From Paraburkholderia sp. (GTDB taxonomy: Bacteria; Pseudomonadota; Gammaproteobacteria; Burkholderiales; Burkholderiaceae): DNA of 64,000 bases. Shown piece by piece: positions 10,493 to 18,879 of the stretch. Below the pieces are notes generated by a model that saw nothing but the letters and a program-made list of their open reading frames with translations, searched no databases and was not told the origin of the DNA. The position numbers and the translations under genes were made by a program. The stretch covers positions 19,045 through 83,044 of the forward strand of contig SCRN01000042.1 in assembly GCA_004322045.1 (NCBI GenBank), given 5' to 3'. Position 1 is the stretch's first letter, and each line of letters begins with the position of its first letter.

Positions 10493-11461
10493 GTGTCTCA
10501 TCTCGTCACTCATCGTTCCGATAGCGCCGGCAATCCGGGGCCGGGCGATGGCGCTTCCCCGGCGCCGCGCGCGAGCCGTCAGGCCGGACGCGGACGGCGC
10601 CGCGCGTCGCCGACCGCGCGCCAGCAGCGCCGCGCGGCATGTCTGTTTCTCGCGCCGGCCTGCGTAATGGTGGCCATCTACGTCATCTGGCCCGTGATCT
10701 CGACCATTCGCCTCAGTTTCTACAATTGGGACGGCATGACCGATGCGACGTTCGTGGGGCTCGCCAATTACATCGAGCTCTTCCATGCCGCGACCTTCTA
10801 CACCGCGTTGAAAAACAACGTCATTTGGCTCGCGCTGTTTTTGCTTGCGCCGCCGATGGGGCTTGCGATCGCGCTGTATCTGAATCAGGCCGTGGCCGGC
10901 ATCCGCATCGTCAAATCGCTGTTCTTTGCACCGTTCGTGCTGTCGGGCGTCGTGGTCGGCCTGATCTTCTCCTGGTTTTACGACCCTACGTTCGGACTGC
11001 TTGCGCTGATCGTCGGGCACGGCATTCCCGTTCTAGGGGATCCTCGATATGCGACGCCGGGCATCATTCTCGCCGCGCTGTGGCCGCAAACGGCGTACTG
11101 CATGATTCTTTACCTCACCGGCTTGACGACGCTCAACAGCGAGCAAATCGAAGCGGCGCGCATGGAAGGCGCAAAAGGATGGTCGTTGCTGTGGCACGTC
11201 ATCCTCCCGCAATTGAGGCCGACGACGTTCATGGCGATCGTCGTCACTGTCATCGGGGCATTGCGCAGCTTCGACTTGATTTCGGTCATGACAGGGGGCG
11301 GCCCGTTCGAAAGCTCGACCGTGCTCGCGTATTACATGTATGACCAGGCGATCAAGTACTACCGGCTCGGCTACTCCGCCGCGATCGCTGTCGTGTTGTT
11401 CGCGATCATGCTGCTGTATATCGTCTATCACTTGCGCCGATTGCTCAGGAACGAACGCTAA
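10493..11461 (+). CDS. Sugar ABC transporter permease (MalF/UgpA/AraP type)
   Basis: 322-residue inner-membrane permease with six predicted membrane segments. The cytoplasmic EAA loop is visible as EAARMEGAKGWSLLWHVILPQLRP, the contact site for the ATPase. The GTG start has a strong AGGAGG 5 bases upstream. The first 50 residues are hydrophilic and rich in Gly, Pro, Ala and Arg, and come before the first membrane helix. Such N-terminal extensions vary in this family and have no assigned role. It pairs with the permease encoded 12 bases downstream. Confidence 0.94.
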   Translation: MSHLVTHRSDSAGNPGPGDGASPAPRASRQAGRGRRRASPTARQQRRAACLFLAPACVMVAIYVIWPVISTIRLSFYNWDGMTDATFVGLANYIELFHAATFYTALKNNVIWLALFLLAPPMGLAIALYLNQAVAGIRIVKSLFFAPFVLSGVVVGLIFSWFYDPTFGLLALIVGHGIPVLGDPRYATPGIILAALWPQTAYCMILYLTGLTTLNSEQIEAARMEGAKGWSLLWHVILPQLRPTTFMAIVVTVIGALRSFDLISVMTGGGPFESSTVLAYYMYDQAIKYYRLGYSAAIAVVLFAIMLLYIVYHLRRLLRNER

Positions 11462-11473
11462 GGAGTACTGATT

Positions 11474-12325
11474 ATGTTTCCCATGCCGGTCGAGAAATGG
11501 AAGCCCGTATCGCGCCGCGCCTATCAATTGTCGCTGCCGGTCGCGCTCGTGATTTGGCTGCTGCCGATGATTGCGGTAATGGTGACTTCGATAAGGTCCA
11601 CGGAAGAACTCAGCGAAGGCAACTATTGGGGGTGGCCGAAGCACTTCTCGCTCATCGAGAACTATCGGGAAGCGCTCACGACATCGCCGATGCTGCACTA
11701 CTTCTGGAACAGCGTGCAAATCACGCTGCCAGCGGTGGCCGGCGCCATCGCACTGGCGGCGCTGGCGGGCTTTGCGCTTGCAGTCTATCGGTTCCCCGGA
11801 AACTCCGCGCTGTTCGCAACGTTCGTTGCGGGAAACTTCGTACCGATCCAAGTGCTGATGATCCCGGTGCGCGACCTGTCATTGCACCTCGGGTTGTACA
11901 ACTCGGTTAGCGGCTTGATCCTGTTTCACCTCTCGTTTCAAACCGGCTTTTGCGCGCTGTTTCTACGCAACTTCATCAAACAGTTGCCGTTCGAGCTTAT
12001 CGAAGCGGCGCGGATCGAAGGCGCGAACGAATGGACCGTGTTCTTTCGGATCGTGCTGCCGCTGATTCGACCGGCGTTGGCAGCGCTCGGCATTCTCGTC
12101 TTCACTTTCGTGTGGAACGACTATTTTTGGGCGCTGTGCCTCACGCAAGGCGACGATGCCGCGCCCATCACGGTAGGCGTGGCCGCGCTCAAGGGCCAAT
12201 GGACGACCGCCTGGAACCTCGTTTCGGCCGGATCGATTCTTGCCGCGTTGCCCTCGGTTGCAATGTTCTTCGCCATGCAAAAGCATTTCGTGGCGGGGCT
12301 CACGTTTGGGGCGACGAAGGGATGA
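11474..12325 (+). CDS. Sugar ABC transporter permease (MalG/UgpE/AraQ type)
   Basis: 283-residue second permease with six predicted membrane segments and the EAA loop EAARIEGANEWTVFFRIVLPLIRP. It closes the operon that starts at 5920. Its internal stretch VAGNFVPIQVLMIPVRDL is almost identical in protein sequence to the remnant found at 24676-24783 in the second galactoside locus. That locus therefore once had its own copy of this gene. A strong inverted repeat follows the stop codon. Confidence 0.94.
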   Translation: MFPMPVEKWKPVSRRAYQLSLPVALVIWLLPMIAVMVTSIRSTEELSEGNYWGWPKHFSLIENYREALTTSPMLHYFWNSVQITLPAVAGAIALAALAGFALAVYRFPGNSALFATFVAGNFVPIQVLMIPVRDLSLHLGLYNSVSGLILFHLSFQTGFCALFLRNFIKQLPFELIEAARIEGANEWTVFFRIVLPLIRPALAALGILVFTFVWNDYFWALCLTQGDDAAPITVGVAALKGQWTTAWNLVSAGSILAALPSVAMFFAMQKHFVAGLTFGATKG

Positions 12326-12337
12326 ACCCGTCGTGCG

Positions 12338-12372
12338 GGCCTGACGCCTTCGGAGCAACGAGGCGTCAGGCC
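12338..12372 (+). terminator. Stem-loop ending the sugar transport operon
   Basis: GGCCTGACGCCT and AGGCGTCAGGCC form a perfect 12-bp stem around an 11-base loop, 13 bases after the permease stop. No U-run follows (TAAACGC), so termination may need help or be partial. The position at the operon end supports a terminator role. Confidence 0.65.
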
Positions 12373-12406
12373 TAAACGCTTCCATGGCGTAACTCGGGTT
12401 TCTAAC

Positions 12407-12425
12407 CATTCACTGCCAGTGAATG
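12407..12425. promoter_or_regulatory. Inverted repeat upstream of the nitroreductase gene
   Basis: CATTCACTG and CAGTGAATG are perfect 9-bp arms separated by one base. A further half-site-like CCAGTGAA occurs near 12455, closer to the gene. The element lies about 80 bases before the nitroreductase start and could be an operator for an unidentified regulator. Confidence 0.4.
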
Positions 12426-12503
12426 ATCTTCTTCCGGCGCACGCATTATCATCTTCCAGTGAAATCCGTATCCTGATGCAACTGCATTCAGGAAGGGATA
12501 AGA

Positions 12504-13121
12504 ATGAAGATCGATGCCATGCTCGCACTGATCGAGCAACGTGTTTCGGCCAACCGATTCGACGCATCGCACGTATTGCCGGATACGGTAATCGGCGAAC
12601 TCGTGCATCTCGCGACGCGTGCGCCAACCGCGTATCACTTGCAGAACTGGCGGTTCGTGGCGGTCAAGACGCCCGAAGCGAAAGCCACGCTACGCGCGCT
12701 TGCTTATGATCAAGCGAAGGTATCCGATGCCGCGGTCACCTTCATCGTCTGCGGGCAACTGCCGGATGCGCTGCGTATCCATGAAAGGCTGAGTCCTTTC
12801 GTCGAAAGCGGCCATATGACGGCGCAGACATCGTCGAGTTGGCAAGATGGTGCTCGAGCGAAATACGCGAACCCTCGGGATGCACGCGACGAAGCCGTGC
12901 GTTCGGCGAGCCTCGGCGCGGCTACGCTCATCTATGCTGCCGAAGCGATGGGCTTCGTCTCGGGACCCATGGGGGGATTCGACGCCGAGGGCGTGGCGCG
13001 CGCGTTTGCACTTGGCGCCGACGAAGTGCCCGTCATGCTCGTTTGTGTAGGTCGCGCCGCGCCGGGCAACTGGCCGCAAAAGCCGCGTCGCCCGCTCTCG
13101 GAAGTACTGGTCGTCGCATGA
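12504..13121 (+). CDS. Nitroreductase-family flavoprotein
   Basis: 205-residue FMN-dependent nitroreductase-fold protein. Members reduce nitro groups, quinones or flavins with NAD(P)H, and the substrate here is unknown. The FMN-binding start (ISANRF-like VSANRFDASH) is kept, then TRAPTAYHLQNWRFVAV at 35-51, and AATLIYAAEAMGFVSGPMGGFD and PVMLVCVGRA near the C-terminus. AAGGGATAAG precedes the ATG. The stop overlaps the start of the EamA transporter gene by 4 bases (ATGA), so the two are translationally coupled. The partner may export a product or substrate of this enzyme, which is inference only. Confidence 0.88.
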   Translation: MKIDAMLALIEQRVSANRFDASHVLPDTVIGELVHLATRAPTAYHLQNWRFVAVKTPEAKATLRALAYDQAKVSDAAVTFIVCGQLPDALRIHERLSPFVESGHMTAQTSSSWQDGARAKYANPRDARDEAVRSASLGAATLIYAAEAMGFVSGPMGGFDAEGVARAFALGADEVPVMLVCVGRAAPGNWPQKPRRPLSEVLVVA

Positions 13122-13966
13122 AAACCACCGGCCAGGATGTGCTGCTCACGGCAATCGCCCCTATGGTGTGGGGCAGCACCTATATCGTCACGACTCAGTT
13201 TCTGCCGAATTTTGCACCGATGACGGTCGCGCTGCTGCGTGCGTTGCCCGCCGGCTTGCTGCTGCTACTGATCGTGCGTCAACTGCCGCGGGGCATCTGG
13301 TGGTGGCGCGTCTTCGTTCTTGGCGCGCTCAATATCTCGATCTTTCTGAGCATGCTGTTCGTCGCCGCCTACCGGCTTCCAGGGGGGGGGGCGGGCACGG
13401 TTGCGGCAGTGCAACCGTTATTTGCCGTTTTCTTGGCGAGGCTATTGCTTTCGAGCCCTATTCGCCCTCTGTCCATCGTTGCCGCGTTGCTTGGCATCGG
13501 AGGCGTCGCGTTGCTCGTGTTGACCCCGCGCGCCGCGCTCGATTCGATCGGGATCGTCGCCGGCCTTGCGGGCGCGGCGTCCATGGCCTTCGGCAATATC
13601 CTCACCCGCAAGTGGCAGCCGCCTGTATCGTTGCTCACCTTCACGGCATGGCAACTGACCGCCGGGGGCATATTGCTGGTACCGGTCGTTTTGGCGTTTG
13701 CTCCGACACTGCCCGCGCCAACGGCAATCAATCTCGCGGCGCTCGCATGGCTCGGGTTGATCGGGGCGGCACTCACGTATGTGATCTGGTTTCGTGGCAT
13801 CGCTCGACTCGACGCCACGGTGGTGTCGCCGCTGCTGTTCATCAGCCCGTTGACGGCGGTCACACTAGGTTGGACCTTCCTCGATCAAACGCTTAGTTCC
13901 ATTCAAATTGCCGGTGTAGGATTCGTGATCGGAAGCATCTGGCTGAGCCAACGGCCCGCTCGCTAA
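13118..13966 (+). CDS. EamA/DMT-superfamily transporter
   Basis: 282-residue inner-membrane protein with about ten hydrophobic segments in two EamA repeats (about 10-135 and 145-280), a family that exports amino acids, metabolites or drugs. The first repeat begins TAIAPMVWGSTYIVTTQFLP. The ATG at 13118 overlaps the nitroreductase stop. A run of ten G residues at 13382-13391 lies inside the reading frame, coding Pro-Gly-Gly-Gly. With ten Gs the frame is open to the family's full length. Gain or loss of one base there would truncate the protein after roughly 90 residues. Confidence 0.88.
   Translation: MKTTGQDVLLTAIAPMVWGSTYIVTTQFLPNFAPMTVALLRALPAGLLLLLIVRQLPRGIWWWRVFVLGALNISIFLSMLFVAAYRLPGGGAGTVAAVQPLFAVFLARLLLSSPIRPLSIVAALLGIGGVALLVLTPRAALDSIGIVAGLAGAASMAFGNILTRKWQPPVSLLTFTAWQLTAGGILLVPVVLAFAPTLPAPTAINLAALAWLGLIGAALTYVIWFRGIARLDATVVSPLLFISPLTAVTLGWTFLDQTLSSIQIAGVGFVIGSIWLSQRPAR
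13382..13391 (+). repeat. G10 homopolymer inside the EamA gene
   Basis: Ten consecutive G residues within codons 89-92 of the EamA transporter. Tracts of this length slip during replication in many bacteria and are the classic substrate of on/off phase variation. They are also a common place for base-calling errors. The frame is intact as given. Confidence 0.9.
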
Positions 13967-14023
13967 GGCCACGTGCCGCCGGTACCCGCCATCCTTCGTT
14001 CACCCTACCGAGAGACATCCGCC

Positions 14024-14824
14024 ATGCGATTCGTGCGTCTTGCTGTTGCGTTGCTCACTGTTCTCGCTTCTACGTCGGCCCTTGCGAAAATGGTCGCCCA
14101 ACCCGTTAGCTGGACGTTGGGCGGCACGACTTTCAAAAGCTTCCTCGTTTATGACGATGCAACCCAAGTCAAGCGCCCAGGGCTTGTCATGGTGCCGAAC
14201 TGGTCCGGCATCACCGATATCGCCATTGCAAAAGCAAAAAGAATCGCAGGCAAGGACTATGTCATTTTGCTGACGGATATGTACGGGGAAAGTGTGAGGC
14301 CGAAAAACGACGCGCAAGCGAAGGAGGCTGTCGCGCCGCTTTATCAAGACCGCAATCTGATGCGCGCACGCGTCGACAAAGCTTTCGATCAACTTAAGGC
14401 TGAAGCCACGCATGCGCCGATCGATCTGTCGCGCCTCGCGGCCATCGGGTTTTGCTTCGGAGGTGCAGTGGTGCTCGACCTTGCGCGCAGTGGCGCCGAC
14501 GCCAAAGCCGTCGTTGCATTCCATGGCGATTTGAGTACGGACGACCCATCGCTCGCTTCGCATATCAAGGCGCGCGTGCTGGCGATCAACGGATCCGATG
14601 ATGCCTTCACTATGCCCGACGTGCCGAAGTTCACCGAGCAGATGAAGCAGAGTCCGGCTGATTGGCAGTTCGTCGAAATCGGGCACGTCGTGCATTGCTT
14701 CACGGAGACGGAAGCGACCGCCAAGACGGGGAATTGCCGGTACGACGAGAAAGCGGCCGCGCGCTCGTATCGGATGATGCGGGATTGGTTGACGGAGAGC
14801 TTTGGGAACGAGGCGAAGCAATAG
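14024..14824 (+). CDS. Exported dienelactone hydrolase-family protein
   Basis: 266-residue alpha/beta hydrolase of the dienelactone hydrolase family with a cleavable signal peptide (hydrophobic core LAVALLTVLASTSALA, predicted cut before KMVAQP). The nucleophile motif GFCFGGAVV carries the Cys used by this family in place of Ser. An Asp follows in INGSDDAFTMP and a His in IGHVVHCFT, completing the expected triad. Export to the periplasm argues against a role in cytoplasmic chlorocatechol breakdown. The real substrate is unknown. The ATG at 14024 is preferred to an open upstream start because the signal peptide begins there. It reads alone between the EamA gene and a convergent flavoprotein gene. 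Confidence 0.88.
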   Translation: MRFVRLAVALLTVLASTSALAKMVAQPVSWTLGGTTFKSFLVYDDATQVKRPGLVMVPNWSGITDIAIAKAKRIAGKDYVILLTDMYGESVRPKNDAQAKEAVAPLYQDRNLMRARVDKAFDQLKAEATHAPIDLSRLAAIGFCFGGAVVLDLARSGADAKAVVAFHGDLSTDDPSLASHIKARVLAINGSDDAFTMPDVPKFTEQMKQSPADWQFVEIGHVVHCFTETEATAKTGNCRYDEKAAARSYRMMRDWLTESFGNEAKQ

Positions 14825-14839
14825 GCATCGAATCGTCTT

Positions 14840-16072
14840 TCAAAACCGCTCGACGCGGAACGGCGTAGGGTCCACCACCGGCCGCTCGCCTGTCATCATT
14901 TCCGCGATCAACCGCCCCGTCACGGGCCCGAGCGTCAGCCCATGATGCGCGTGACCGAACGCGAACCACAAGCCCTTTTCTTTCGTGGCCGGACCGATGA
15001 TCGGCATCATGTCGGGCGTGCATGGACGGCAGCCGAGCCACGGGTCATCATCTACCCGGTCACCCAGCGGAAAGACCCCGCGCGCAATCGGTTCGACCGC
15101 ATCGAGTTGCACGGGCGTCTTGCGTGAATCGCGACGACCGAATTCAGCCCCTGTCGTCAATCGAATACCGCGCGTCATCGGCGCAATCAAATAGCCGATC
15201 TCGGCATCGAGCACGGGCCGATTCAGCCGCGCGCCATTTCGTGCCGCGTAGTGCATGTGATAGCCGCGCTTCACGGCCAGCGGAAGCGAATAGCCGAACT
15301 TATGCGCCAGCTCTTTCGACCACGGCCCCAACGCGACGACGACGGACGCCGCCTCGACTTGCCCGCGCTCCGTCATGACGCGCCACGATCGCTCGAGCGT
15401 ATTTGCATCGCCGATCAACACTGTGCCGCCGCTTCGCTCGAACAGCTTCACGTAAGCAGTGACGAGCCGGCCCGGATCGCTCACCGAATCCGACGACGGG
15501 TAACGCACCCCGCCGATCAGCACCGAACTCAACGCCGGTTCGGCCGCTTGCAGCGCGGACCGATCGAGCGCTTCGTATTCCACACCGTACTCGGCATGCC
15601 AACGCTGCGCCTCCGCCAGCGTTTTATGCATGACGCGTTCGGTGCGAAACGCCTTGATCCAGCCGCCATTGCGCACCAGCGATTGCGCGCCCGCCGCATC
15701 GATCAACGCACGATGCTCTGTGACGCAGTGCTCGATCAGCGTCGAATAGGCGCGTGCGATCTCCGCATGCCGATCGGCGCGCGAGTGGTACCAATACCGA
15801 TAGAGAAACGGTAACAGAGCCGGCACCGCCGAAGGATGGTAGCGAACGTCCGTCGCACGGTTGCCGGCGTAATGCACGAGCGAGCCCAGGTCGCGCGGAA
15901 ATGCGTAGGGATAGACGCCTTCGCGCTGGATCAGTCCGGCGTTCCCAAACGACGTCTCGTGGCCCGGCGCGCGACGGTCGACGAGCGCCACCGATAGATT
16001 GCGGCGTTGCAACTGCAACGCCACCGAGACGCCGACGATGCCGCCGCCGAGCACGACGATATCGAACTTCAT
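14840..16072 (-). CDS. D-amino-acid dehydrogenase-like FAD oxidoreductase (DadA family)
   Basis: 410-residue DAO-family flavoprotein. FAD is bound by the N-terminal motif VVLGGGIVGVSVALQLQ (residues 6-22), and the C-terminal GLWFAFGHAHHGLTLGPVTGRLIAEMM closes the site as in DadA. Family members oxidise D-amino acids or other amines and pass electrons to the respiratory chain. It resembles a DadA paralogue rather than the main catabolic dadA, since no alanine racemase gene is nearby. The gene converges on the dienelactone hydrolase gene, with 15 bases between the stops. Confidence 0.88.
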   Translation of the reverse strand: MKFDIVVLGGGIVGVSVALQLQRRNLSVALVDRRAPGHETSFGNAGLIQREGVYPYAFPRDLGSLVHYAGNRATDVRYHPSAVPALLPFLYRYWYHSRADRHAEIARAYSTLIEHCVTEHRALIDAAGAQSLVRNGGWIKAFRTERVMHKTLAEAQRWHAEYGVEYEALDRSALQAAEPALSSVLIGGVRYPSSDSVSDPGRLVTAYVKLFERSGGTVLIGDANTLERSWRVMTERGQVEAASVVVALGPWSKELAHKFGYSLPLAVKRGYHMHYAARNGARLNRPVLDAEIGYLIAPMTRGIRLTTGAEFGRRDSRKTPVQLDAVEPIARGVFPLGDRVDDDPWLGCRPCTPDMMPIIGPATKEKGLWFAFGHAHHGLTLGPVTGRLIAEMMTGERPVVDPTPFRVERF

Positions 16073-16303
16073 TGCTTGGCCTCGGCCCTACGTGCGCAAT
16101 GCCCGCCACCGATAGTAGTTCTCCTGCTTTGAAGTGGGAGAGAGGCCACAGCGCAGCTCCTTGAAGGAAGACAATGACGATACTACGAGTCCGGGATGTT
16201 TGCCCACAGTCTGACGGGCAGGCGCGGGGGGCGACCTGCCGCGTCCAGCCTTTTTCGGATGCGCGCTCGAAGCCCGCAAAAGGGGTGTGGGCATTGACGG
16301 TGC

Positions 16304-16344
16304 AAGCAATTAAAGATGTATAGTTCATACATCTTTAATTGCTT
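16304..16344. promoter_or_regulatory. Perfect 18-bp-arm inverted repeat containing an NsrR-type operator
   Basis: Two 18-base arms (16304-16321 and 16327-16344) pair perfectly around AGTTC in locally AT-rich sequence. The inner 23 bases, 16313-16335, are AAGATGTAT-N5-ATACATCTT. This matches the known NsrR consensus AAGATGYAT-N5-ATRCATCTT at every fixed position. NsrR is an Rrf2-family Fe-S repressor that senses nitric oxide. The element lies 39 bases upstream of the hemerythrin-domain gene, where a repressor would block transcription. Confidence 0.82.
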
Positions 16345-16383
16345 CACAACCCAGCGCACCTACCACGGACACATAAAAGAACC

Positions 16384-16767
16384 ATGTCACTTACAGCAAT
16401 TCTCAAGAGCGAACACCAAGAAATCTTCCGTCTCCTCGAAGCCTGCAGAAACATCGGCATGACCGAAGAGGGCCGAAAAAAGCTGAAGGAGGTGAAAGGC
16501 TTGGTCATGGCCCATCTTGCTCGTGAAGACCACAGCCTCTATCCGCAAATGCAGAAACACGCGGTGACCCAGGAACTCGCCTCCAACTATGCATCGGAGA
16601 TGAAAGGGATCTCGCATGAGGTACTCGCATTTTTCGATTCGCTCGAGCGAGGAAAGGCGGGTTTGGATTTCGCGCGCCAAATGGGCGCGACTATCACCCA
16701 CTTGCGTCAACGCATGACGCGTGAAGAGATTCGCTTGTACCCGGCGTTCGATCAACATTGCGCTTGA
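16384..16767 (+). CDS. Hemerythrin-domain protein, probable nitric-oxide response
   Basis: 127-residue four-helix protein with the di-iron ligands of a hemerythrin HHE domain: His11 (SEHQEIF), His44 and the following Glu/Asp-His (HLAREDH, 44-50), His78 (ISHEV), His106 with a Glu about eight residues on (HLRQRMTREE). Such single-domain proteins bind oxygen or nitric oxide or help to repair Fe-S centres (compare YtfE/DnrN). The start at 16384 has no strong ribosome site; an in-frame TTG at 16339 lies inside the operator and is unlikely. The NsrR-type box directly upstream strongly suggests induction by nitric oxide. Confidence 0.9.
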   Translation: MSLTAILKSEHQEIFRLLEACRNIGMTEEGRKKLKEVKGLVMAHLAREDHSLYPQMQKHAVTQELASNYASEMKGISHEVLAFFDSLERGKAGLDFARQMGATITHLRQRMTREEIRLYPAFDQHCA

Positions 16768-16857
16768 TCTTGCGCGGGCCGCGCGCGGCTCATCGCCGCG
16801 CGGGAGGCACAGCGGGGGCATTCGGGGCGTGCCGGGACCCCGTATGCCCCCGCTTCA

Positions 16858-18372
16858 TCAAGGCTTCATCGAGCCGGTGCGCACGAAGCGCTCATGCCAG
16901 CTCAGCGCCTCGGCAAGCAGATGCGGCGTCCGTTTGCCGAAGCTTTCACGGCATGCGCGCGCGAAGTAATCCTCGAGCATCGGCCGGAAATCCGGGTGCG
17001 CACAGTTGGCAATGATTTTGCGCGCCCGCTGTTTCGGGGATAAACCGCGAACGTCCGCAATGCCCTGCTCGGTCACGACCACGGCCACGTCGTGCTCGGT
17101 ATGATCGACGTGGCTCGCCATCGGCACGATCCGTGAAATGGCGCCGCCCTTGGCCGTGCTTGCCGATAGGAAGCACGAGAGATAGCCGTTGCGGGCAAAG
17201 TCCCCCGAACCACCGATGCCGTTTTGAATCTTCGTGCCCATCACGTGCGTCGAATTCACGTTGCCATAGATATCGGCCTCGATCATTCCGTTCATCGCAA
17301 TGCAACCCAAGCGACGCACCAGTTCCGGGTGATTGCTGATCTCTTGCGGGCGCAGCACGATCTTCTCGCGCAGCATGTCGATCTCGTCCGCGAAACGCTT
17401 GACCGCCGCGGGGCTTAGCGAGAGCGCCGTTGCGGACGCGAAACTCAATGTGCCGTCGGCGAGCAGATCTAGCATGCCGTCTTGGATGACTTCCGTGAAC
17501 GCCGTCAGATTCGAGAAGCCTGCCGAACTCAATTCCGCGAGCACCGCATTGGTGATGTTGCCGACGCCCGATTGCAGCGGCAGCAGATTCGCCGGCAAGC
17601 GCCCGCGAGCGACTTCATGGCGCAAGAAATCGAGCAGATGCCCGGCAATTTGCTTGGACGTCGCATCGGGGGCGGAAAAGGCGTTGCTACGATCGGGCGC
17701 GTCGGTTTCGACGATGGCGATGATCTTGTCGGCCGAACAACGCAAATACGGCTCGCCGATGCGGTCGCTGCTCTTCGTGAGCGGAATCGGCTTACGATCC
17801 GGCGGCAGCGCCGTGCCGTAGTAGATGTCATGCATGCCTTCGAGGCCCGCCGGCTGGCGCGAATTGACTTCGAGGATCACTTTCTTCGCCTGCTCGAGCC
17901 ACGTCTTGTTGTTGCCCACCGAGGCGGAAGGAATCAACAGGCCGTCCTCGCGAATGCCGGCGACTTCGACGATCGCCACATCGATCTCTCCGAACAAACC
18001 GAACCATGCATATTGCGCCACGTGGCTCAGGTGAATGTCCTGGTAGTCGAGTTCTCCTGCATTGATCCGGTCACGCAAAGTCGGATCGGACTGATACGGC
18101 AGACGCATCGAAATGCCGTCGGCGCGGGCAAGCGCCCCGTCGAGTTCGGGAGCGGTCGAGGCGCCCGTCAGCACGTTGATGCGGAAATCTTCGCCGCGGC
18201 CGTGCGCGTCTTGGATCTGGCGAGCCAAGGCGCTAGGCACCGCTTTGGGATAGCCCGAACCGGTGAAGCCGCTCATTGCAACGGTCATGTTGTGGCGAAT
18301 CTGCGCAGCGGCTTCGTCTGGAGTGCGGACGAGTGCGCGCAACGCGGGAGCGAGGATGCGTGAAGTGGACAT
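16858..18372 (-). CDS. Succinyl-CoA:acetate CoA-transferase / acetyl-CoA hydrolase family
   Basis: 504-residue class I CoA-transferase (YgfH/AarC/ScpC type) that moves CoA between acetyl-, propionyl- or succinyl-CoA and a free acid. The expected catalytic glutamate is Glu294 in AFTEVIQDGM. The glycine-rich CoA loop GIGGSGDFARN and EADIYGNVNSTHVMG are intact. Length and motifs are full, so it should be active. The true donor and acceptor cannot be told from sequence. The ATG at 18372 is chosen because it gives the family start; an open upstream extension of 59 codons has unrelated low-complexity sequence. The ribosome site is weak. Confidence 0.92.
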   Translation of the reverse strand: MSTSRILAPALRALVRTPDEAAAQIRHNMTVAMSGFTGSGYPKAVPSALARQIQDAHGRGEDFRINVLTGASTAPELDGALARADGISMRLPYQSDPTLRDRINAGELDYQDIHLSHVAQYAWFGLFGEIDVAIVEVAGIREDGLLIPSASVGNNKTWLEQAKKVILEVNSRQPAGLEGMHDIYYGTALPPDRKPIPLTKSSDRIGEPYLRCSADKIIAIVETDAPDRSNAFSAPDATSKQIAGHLLDFLRHEVARGRLPANLLPLQSGVGNITNAVLAELSSAGFSNLTAFTEVIQDGMLDLLADGTLSFASATALSLSPAAVKRFADEIDMLREKIVLRPQEISNHPELVRRLGCIAMNGMIEADIYGNVNSTHVMGTKIQNGIGGSGDFARNGYLSCFLSASTAKGGAISRIVPMASHVDHTEHDVAVVVTEQGIADVRGLSPKQRARKIIANCAHPDFRPMLEDYFARACRESFGKRTPHLLAEALSWHERFVRTGSMKP

Positions 18373-18879
18373 GGCGGAAGGTCGAACGAAATGGGTAGAC
18401 GGCGAAGGCAATGAACGAAGCCGTGCGGGCGGCGCAACATCGTGGCGACTTAGCGGCGCTTGGCGCCGGTGCATGTCCCCGATTATCGCAGTCGTCGCAC
18501 GCGCGCAGTGCTCACTCGATGCAAAAGTGAATCTCAGAACGGGAGACAACGCCCTATCGAATTGGGTGATCGGTCCAATTTGCTGCGTCCTGCGCCGAAC
18601 AGCGCGTGCGGCCGCATAGATCAGCGCGCTATGCTACCGGTCCGCGCCCAAAAAACGCTGCGACAAAATGTAATAGCCGCCCGTCAGGATGTCCGGCGCA
18701 ATCGCGGTCAAAACATGACGGCGCAAGCCGTTAGCGACTGCGCTCGTTGACAGCGGGTGACCAAGCGGGATCGATGCACGCATGCAAGCGTTGCGCGACG
18801 GCAACGGCGCGCGGCAAGCGAGAGCAGAAGATAGTGGCGGAGGCTACGGCCGATATGTTTCTTTCGCACTATGCGGCGG
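18373..18879. other. 507-base intergenic region with no recognised gene
   Basis: The region lies between the CoA-transferase start and the LysE stop, so it must hold the CoA-transferase promoter. The only structure seen is AATTGG (18560-18565) and CCAATT (18575-18580), an inverted repeat with a 9-base spacer that could be an operator. Short open frames here have no recognisable motif and no ribosome site. Confidence 0.5.

Noticed and set aside
18373..18879. Possible small genes in the long gap
   Set aside because: The short frames have no ribosome site and no recognisable motif, and codon use is unlike the neighbours.
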